From Pseudomonadota bacterium (lineage in GTDB: Bacteria > Pseudomonadota > Gammaproteobacteria > Xanthomonadales > Xanthomonadaceae), in contig JAFAFY010000395.1 of the NCBI GenBank assembly GCA_023423235.1, forward strand, positions 1-10,220: DNA of 10,220 bases, written 5' to 3'. Positions 6,449 through 10,220 of this stretch are shown here, one piece after another (position 1 is the first letter of the stretch; every line of letters begins with the position of its first letter). The notes beneath the pieces are model-generated. The model searched no databases. It worked only from the letters and a program-made list of their open reading frames with translations, and was not told where the DNA came from. The position numbers were made by a program, and so were the translations under genes.

Positions 6449-6763
6449 GCCACGATCGCGCAGCCGTCGCGCAGGCGAGATCGCGATGTGGCGCGTTGCG
6501 GTGGTCGCCGCCTGCCTTGCCACCCCGGCGGCGTTTGCGGCCAGTCCCCTGCACGCTCGGGCCGTGCATGCCACCGGGCTTGGCGCGGCAGCGTCGCCCC
6601 GACAGCGCTGCCGTCCGTCTCTGCGCCGACCGCGCCTGGAGGGTCGACCGCCGTGGCTGATACCGATGCCCCTCCTGCGCGGATCACGGCATCAGGTGCG
6701 CCTGCCTGCGCGGTACGTCGCGCTTCCGTATCCTTGGCGCCTTTCCCGACCGCTGGATTCCGG
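6449..6763 (+). other. 315-bp region without a convincing gene, upstream of liuB
   Basis: This stretch must contain the liuB promoter, because a strong terminator precedes it, but I find no clear -35/-10 pair. An open frame from ATG 6486 to TGA 6776 (96 codons) begins like a Sec signal peptide: MWR, a hydrophobic run, then AFA-AS. The rest is rich in Arg, Pro and Leu, as spurious GC-rich frames are, and there is no good ribosome site. The liuB frame itself is open back to a GTG at 6488, but that would add 92 residues foreign to the family. The signal-peptide stretch could be a remnant of a secreted protein; I rate it as probably non-coding. Confidence 0.45.
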
Positions 6764-8371
6764 ATGCCGGCCCTGACCTCGCAACTCGACCCGCGCGCGC
6801 CCGACTTCGTCGACAACACCGAATACCACCGCAGCCTGGTCGCGGAACTGCACACGCGCCTGGCCCGTGCCGCGGATGGCGGCGGCGAACAGGCCCGCGC
6901 CCGGCACACCGCGCGCGGCAAGCTGCTGGCGCGCGACCGCATCACCGCCCTGCTCGATCCCGGCGCGCCATTCCTGGAGATCGCGCCGCTCGCCGCCGAG
7001 GACATGTACGACGGCAGCGCGCCGGCCGCCGGCGTCGTCGCCGGGATCGGCCGCGTGCAGGGCCTGGAGGTGCTGATCCTGGCCAACGACGCCACGGTCA
7101 AGGGCGGCACCTATTTCCCGATGACGATCAAGAAGCACCTGCGCGCGCAGGAGATCGCCCGCGAGAACCGCCTGCCCTGCGTGTACCTGGTCGATTCCGG
7201 CGGCACCTTCCTGCCGCTGCAGGACGAGGTGTTCCCGGACAAGGAACACTTCGGCCGGATCTTCTACAACCAGGCGCGGATGTCGGCGGAGAACATCCCG
7301 CAGATCGCCGTGGTGATGGGCAGCTGCACCGCTGGTGGCGCCTACGTGCCGGCGATGTGCGACGAGTCGGTGATCGTCAGGGAACAGGGCACGATCTTCC
7401 TCGGCGGTCCGCCGCTGGTGAAGGCGGCCACCGGCGAGGTGGTCGATGCCGAAGCGCTGGGCGGCGCGGACGTGCACACCAGCGTCTCGGGCGTGGCCGA
7501 CCATTTCGCCGAGGACGACCGCCACGCGCTGCAGATCGCGCGCGACATCGTCGGCAGCCTCAACCGGCGCAAGACCCTGCCGGTGGCGTTGCGTGCGCCG
7601 GTCGAGCCGCGCTACCCGGCCGAGGAGCTCTACGGCATCGTGCCCCGCGACACCCGGCGCCCGTTCGACATCCGCGAGGTCATCGCGCGCATGGTCGACG
7701 GCAGCGAGTTCCAGGAGTTCAAGGCGCGCTACGGCAAGACCCTGGTCACCGGCTTCGCCCACATCCACGGTTACCCGGTCGGCATCGTCGCCAACAACGG
7801 CATCCTGTTCTCCGAGAGTGCGCTCAAGGGCACGCATTTCATCGAGCTGTGCAACCAGCGCGGCATCCCGCTGGTGTTCCTGCAGAACATCACCGGCTTC
7901 ATGGTCGGAAAGAAGTACGAGAACGCCGGCATTGCCCGCGACGGCGCCAAGATGGTCACCGCGGTCGCGTGCTCCAGCGTGCCCAAGTTCACCGTGGTCA
8001 TCGGCGGCAGCTTCGGCGCCGGCAACTACGCCATGTGCGGCAGGGCCTACGGGGCGCGGTTCCTGTGGATGTGGCCCAACGCGCGCATCAGTGTGATGGG
8101 CGGCGAGCAGGCCGCCAGCGTGCTGGCGACGGTGCGTCGCGACGGCATCGAGGCCAGGGGCGGCGACTGGAGCGCCGAGGACGAGGAGGCGTTCAAGGCG
8201 CCGATCCGCGAGCAGTACGAAACCCAGGGCAGCCCGTGGTATGCCACCGCGCGGCTGTGGGACGACGGGATCATCGACCCGGCCGATACCCGCCGGGTGC
8301 TGGGACTGGCGATCTCCGCCGCGTTCAACGCGCCGGTCGAGCCGGCGCGCTACGGCGTGTTCCGCATGTAG
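6764..8371 (+). CDS. liuB: Methylcrotonoyl-CoA carboxylase beta subunit (carboxyltransferase)
   Basis: This is the biotin-independent carboxyltransferase subunit, which moves CO2 from carboxybiotin on the alpha subunit (LiuD) to 3-methylcrotonyl-CoA, the second acyl-CoA step of leucine catabolism. The ATG at 6764 gives 535 residues, the usual length; TGGA lies 6 bases upstream, a weak ribosome site. The N half contains GGTYFPMTIKKHLRAQEIA, FLPLQDEVFPD and the oxyanion-hole loop GSCTAGGAYVPAMCDE (186-201). The C half has a second oxyanion loop, GGSFGAGNYAMCGRAYG (414-430), then MWPNARISVMGGEQAAS. These match MCCB rather than propionyl-CoA carboxylase beta. No key residue appears changed. liuC and liuD are not next to it, and liuA lies about 5.9 kb upstream beyond two terminators, so it is probably transcribed from its own promoter. 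Confidence 0.96.
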   Translation: MPALTSQLDPRAPDFVDNTEYHRSLVAELHTRLARAADGGGEQARARHTARGKLLARDRITALLDPGAPFLEIAPLAAEDMYDGSAPAAGVVAGIGRVQGLEVLILANDATVKGGTYFPMTIKKHLRAQEIARENRLPCVYLVDSGGTFLPLQDEVFPDKEHFGRIFYNQARMSAENIPQIAVVMGSCTAGGAYVPAMCDESVIVREQGTIFLGGPPLVKAATGEVVDAEALGGADVHTSVSGVADHFAEDDRHALQIARDIVGSLNRRKTLPVALRAPVEPRYPAEELYGIVPRDTRRPFDIREVIARMVDGSEFQEFKARYGKTLVTGFAHIHGYPVGIVANNGILFSESALKGTHFIELCNQRGIPLVFLQNITGFMVGKKYENAGIARDGAKMVTAVACSSVPKFTVVIGGSFGAGNYAMCGRAYGARFLWMWPNARISVMGGEQAASVLATVRRDGIEARGGDWSAEDEEAFKAPIREQYETQGSPWYATARLWDDGIIDPADTRRVLGLAISAAFNAPVEPARYGVFRM

Positions 8372-8379
8372 GCAGGGCA

Positions 8380-8394
8380 GCACGCGCAGCGTGC
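8380..8394 (+). terminator. Small hairpin just after liuB, weak terminator candidate
   Basis: GCACGC and GCGTGC form a 6-bp stem with a GCA loop, nine bases after the liuB TAG. No T-tract follows. The rest of the 8395-8556 interval shows no clear promoter, although bactofilin expression probably starts there. A repeated GTCACA (8427-8432 and 8436-8441) could hold a -35-like element, but no -10 is well spaced from it. Confidence 0.3.
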
Positions 8395-8565
8395 CATCGC
8401 CGGCATGACGCCGTTCCGCTGCCGCGGTCACAGTCGTCACACCGGGGGTGCATGCTAGTGTCGGCGATCCGGTCGCGCCCCCCGAGCGACGGCCGGCTGC
8501 GCCTCCCGGCGCCGATCCGCCCGCCACCGACACCTGATCCGACCCAAAGAGAGGTAATGCGCGAC

Positions 8566-9123
8566 ATGGCCATCTTCCCGCAGTCCGGCACCGCCAAGAA
8601 GGACGCCCCGAGTTTCGCCAACGACCTGCCGCCGCCCGCGCCGGCACGCGAACCATCGCCGGCTGTGGCGGACTTCGCCCCGGTCACGCATCCCCAGGCA
8701 CCCGCACAGCGCGCGGCGCCCGAACCGGCACCCGCGCCGGTCGCCAAGGAATCGGTGATCGCCGCCGACCTGACCATCGAAGGCAAGATCGAGGGCAGCG
8801 GCGATGTCCGCATCGCCGGCAAGTTCAAGGGCGACGTCAACGTGCAGGGCAACCTGACCATCGAGAGCGGCGCCAAGCTCAACGGCGGCGTGCGTGCCAA
8901 GAAGGTGCTGGTGTCCGGCGAACTGGAAGGCAACATCGAGTCCGCCTCGCTGGTGGAACTGCGCGACTCGGCGGTGCTCACCGGCGACCTCAAGGCAGGG
9001 TCGCTGACCGTCGCCGCAGGCTCGAAGATCCGCGGCCACATCGAATGCGGCTGGGGCGAGGTCAAGTCGCCGGCTTCCGGCAATGCCAAGGACAAGGCCG
9101 CCAGCGACAAGTCCAGCGACTGA
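8566..9123 (+). CDS. Bactofilin (polymer-forming cytoskeletal protein)
   Basis: Bactofilins self-assemble without nucleotide into filaments, often beneath the membrane, and help with cell shape, stalks, polarity or peptidoglycan enzyme placement. The ATG at 8566 gives 185 residues starting MAIF, as in Helicobacter CcmA; an ATG at 8557 would add MRD. The AG-rich ribosome site (8546-8554) fits either. Residues 1-61 are a disordered Pro/Ala-rich tail. Residues 62-162 are the bactofilin domain, with repeating short beta strands and Gly turns (TIEGKIEGSGDVRIAGKFKG, then VLVSGELEGNIES) typical of its right-handed beta-helix. The C-tail is Lys/Ser/Asp-rich. No membrane segment is seen. The next gene starts two bases after its TGA, so they are probably cotranscribed. 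No M23 peptidase, a common bactofilin neighbour, is present in the window. Confidence 0.93.
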   Translation: MAIFPQSGTAKKDAPSFANDLPPPAPAREPSPAVADFAPVTHPQAPAQRAAPEPAPAPVAKESVIAADLTIEGKIEGSGDVRIAGKFKGDVNVQGNLTIESGAKLNGGVRAKKVLVSGELEGNIESASLVELRDSAVLTGDLKAGSLTVAAGSKIRGHIECGWGEVKSPASGNAKDKAASDKSSD

Positions 9124-9125
9124 CC

Positions 9126-9530
9126 GTGAGCAGTCGCCCGGGCGCGGCAGGTGCCACGCGCACCTGCCCGCACTGCAAGACCGTCATCCTGGAGAGCGCG
9201 GCGCGCTGTCCGGCGTGTCAGCACTACCTGAAGATCGACAGCGGGCCCACATCGCCGGTCCTGGCCCGCAACAGCGTGCAGCGCGAGGACACCACCACCG
9301 CGCTGCATGTCGAGGGCAGGATCCAGCATCCCGCCGAAGGCGGCGCCTGGGAGTATTCGGTGGTGCTGGTGATCCGGGACGAGAACGGCAAGGAGATCAA
9401 CCGCCAGGTCGTCGGCGTCGGTGCGCTGCTGGTGGGCGACGAACGCACCTTCAGCCTGTCGGTCGAGGTCACCCCGACCAGCGACATGCGCCGGCCCGCA
9501 CGCTCGCCGCTGAGCCGCGGCCGCCACTGA
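9126..9530 (+). CDS. Small zinc-ribbon protein coupled to bactofilin
   Basis: This 134-residue protein of unknown function begins at GTG 9126, two bases after the bactofilin stop, with no strong ribosome site, which suggests translational coupling. The frame is open further upstream, but only inside the bactofilin gene. The N-terminus has a four-Cys zinc ribbon: CPHC (Cys14, Cys17), ten residues, CPAC (Cys28, Cys31). Residues about 55-117 look all-beta, with alternating hydrophobics (WEYSVVLVIRDENG, later FSLSVEVT), consistent with a small beta-sandwich. The last residues are Arg-rich and probably flexible. There is no signal peptide or membrane segment, so it should be cytoplasmic. Its tight linkage suggests it acts with the bactofilin filament, for example as an adaptor; that is inference. 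Confidence 0.82.
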   Translation: MSSRPGAAGATRTCPHCKTVILESAARCPACQHYLKIDSGPTSPVLARNSVQREDTTTALHVEGRIQHPAEGGAWEYSVVLVIRDENGKEINRQVVGVGALLVGDERTFSLSVEVTPTSDMRRPARSPLSRGRH

Positions 9531-9561
9531 GCGCTCCGCCGCGCCTGCGGAAATCCAACGC

Positions 9562-10119
9562 ATGTCCGAGCCCGCCTCGCTCTATGCCCGCCTGACACTG
9601 TCGCCCGCCGCCCACGCGGCACTGCTCGCCGGCACGCCGACGCCGCCGGCGGCCTACGACGACTGGCAGCCGTGGCTTGCGGGCCAGCAGATGACCGGCG
9701 CGCCGCTGCCTGCCGCCATCCTGGAATCGCGGACGCCGGCCGCCGACAGCGTCGGCGCGCTGTTCGCGCAATGGTGCGCGGACCCGCGGCTGGGGGCGCC
9801 GCCGATCGCGCTCGATGCCGACGGGCGTTGCCGGGTCGTGCTGTTGCAGGCCACGGAGAACTACGGCGAACTGGTCCATCTGCTGGCACCGCTGCGCGCG
9901 GCGGCGAAGTGCAGTCAACCCGATGCCGACGACTTCATCCTGGTCACCGATTTCCTCTGGGATGACGCGATGCCGACAATGGCCTGCCTGGCATTCGGCA
10001 ACGGCGGCAGCCGGTTCGTCGATGCGGTGCCCGATACATGGCAGGCCGAGGCGATGGCCGCGTTCGAAGCCGCGCTGACGTATATGGAATCGACGCACGC
10101 CGGCGACGGCGGCGATTGA
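9562..10119 (+). CDS. Acidic protein of unknown function
   Basis: I do not recognise this 185-residue protein. The ATG at 9562 has CGGAAA (9548-9553) about 8-10 bases upstream, and the gap to the preceding stop is 31 bases, so it may belong to the bactofilin operon. The sequence is acidic, with an Ala/Pro-rich N-terminal third containing a Trp-rich patch (DDWQPWLAG, 33-41). The middle looks alpha/beta (CRVVLLQATENYGELVHLLA, 90-109; DDFILVTDFLWDD, 123-135). It ends in a helix and a Gly/Asp tail. There is no signal peptide, membrane segment or metal motif. Third-position GC and the lack of a competing frame support real coding. Small alpha/beta proteins of this look include immunity-type folds, but nothing here proves that. 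Its stop lies 6 bases from that of a convergent gene. Confidence 0.78.
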   Translation: MSEPASLYARLTLSPAAHAALLAGTPTPPAAYDDWQPWLAGQQMTGAPLPAAILESRTPAADSVGALFAQWCADPRLGAPPIALDADGRCRVVLLQATENYGELVHLLAPLRAAAKCSQPDADDFILVTDFLWDDAMPTMACLAFGNGGSRFVDAVPDTWQAEAMAAFEAALTYMESTHAGDGGD

Positions 10120-10125
10120 GCGCCT

Positions 10126-10220
10126 TCAGCGCGACGGACCGCACCCGTCGCAGCCGCCGCACTTCCCGCTTGCCGCGGGCGCCGGCGCGATGCGGCGCCC
10201 CAGCGCGCGCGCCCACGCCG
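10126..10220 (-). CDS. C-terminus of a short Cys-rich protein, truncated by the window edge
   Basis: The minus-strand frame ending in TGA at 10128-10126 is open to the right edge, about 30 codons. Nearly all third positions are G or C. It reads as an Arg/Ala-rich segment (GRRIAPAPAAS), then the Cys-rich tail GKCGGCDGCGPSR and stop, with three Cys in CxxCxxC spacing. Small membrane proteins encoded beside feoB, and related short proteins in Xanthomonads, end in similar Cys-rich tails, so a ferrous-iron transport neighbour beyond the edge is possible. That identification is tentative. It converges on the unknown gene with only 6 bases between stops. Confidence 0.6.
   Translation of the reverse strand, partial: AWARALGRRIAPAPAASGKCGGCDGCGPSR

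Noticed and set aside
6488..6763. A 92-residue N-terminal extension of LiuB from an upstream GTG
   Set aside because: The family starts close to the ATG at 6764, which gives the standard 535 residues. The extension has lower third-position GC and no family similarity that I recognise.
7357..8565. An upstream extension of the bactofilin frame through liuB
   Set aside because: It is an out-of-frame reading of liuB. The bactofilin begins at 8566 (or 8557), after an AG-rich ribosome site.
6692..8656. A 654-codon minus-strand open frame opposite liuB
   Set aside because: It is an antisense shadow of a fully conserved carboxyltransferase, with biased composition and no domain.

Overview
The window is very GC-rich, with third codon positions almost always G or C. 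Its genes are typical of an aerobic Gram-negative heterotroph: leucine catabolism enzymes, a lipidated subtilisin-type autotransporter, LAAC-type lipoproteins and a bactofilin. This suits the Xanthomonadaceae/Lysobacteraceae (Lysobacter- or Luteimonas-like). The assignment is inferred from gene content, because no rRNA or other phylogenetic marker is present.

Left part (1-3955): the 3' two thirds of an isovaleryl-CoA dehydrogenase gene (liuA/ivd) converges on a long minus-strand gene for an S8 serine protease autotransporter with a lipoprotein signal peptide. A strong hairpin lies between them. A 220-bp divergent region follows.

Middle (3956-6763): an acetyl-CoA C-acetyltransferase gene, then two small monocistronic genes for alanine-rich outer-membrane lipoproteins. 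Each lipoprotein gene has its own ribosome binding site and an excellent intrinsic terminator. The first has a TTGACA-type promoter. The second encodes a mature protein built almost entirely of 11-residue (hendecad) repeats and has a 15-bp tandem duplication directly before its ribosome binding site. A 315-bp stretch without a convincing gene comes next.

Right part (6764-10220): the methylcrotonoyl-CoA carboxylase beta subunit gene (liuB), then a probable three-gene unit of bactofilin, a small zinc-ribbon protein and an unrecognised acidic protein. At the extreme right edge, on the minus strand, is the C-terminus of a short Cys-rich protein ending in a CGGCDGCG motif.

LiuA and LiuB act in consecutive steps of leucine breakdown, isovaleryl-CoA to 3-methylcrotonyl-CoA to 3-methylglutaconyl-CoA. 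The thiolase could handle acetoacetyl-CoA made from the acetoacetate end product. The two liu genes are nevertheless separated by about 5.9 kb of envelope genes and terminators, so they are not one transcript here. I see no tRNA, rRNA, CRISPR array, insertion sequence, phage gene or defence island. The less ordinary items are the hendecad lipoprotein pair, the lipid-anchored autotransporter, and the bactofilin/zinc-ribbon/unknown trio. None can be called a new system from sequence alone.
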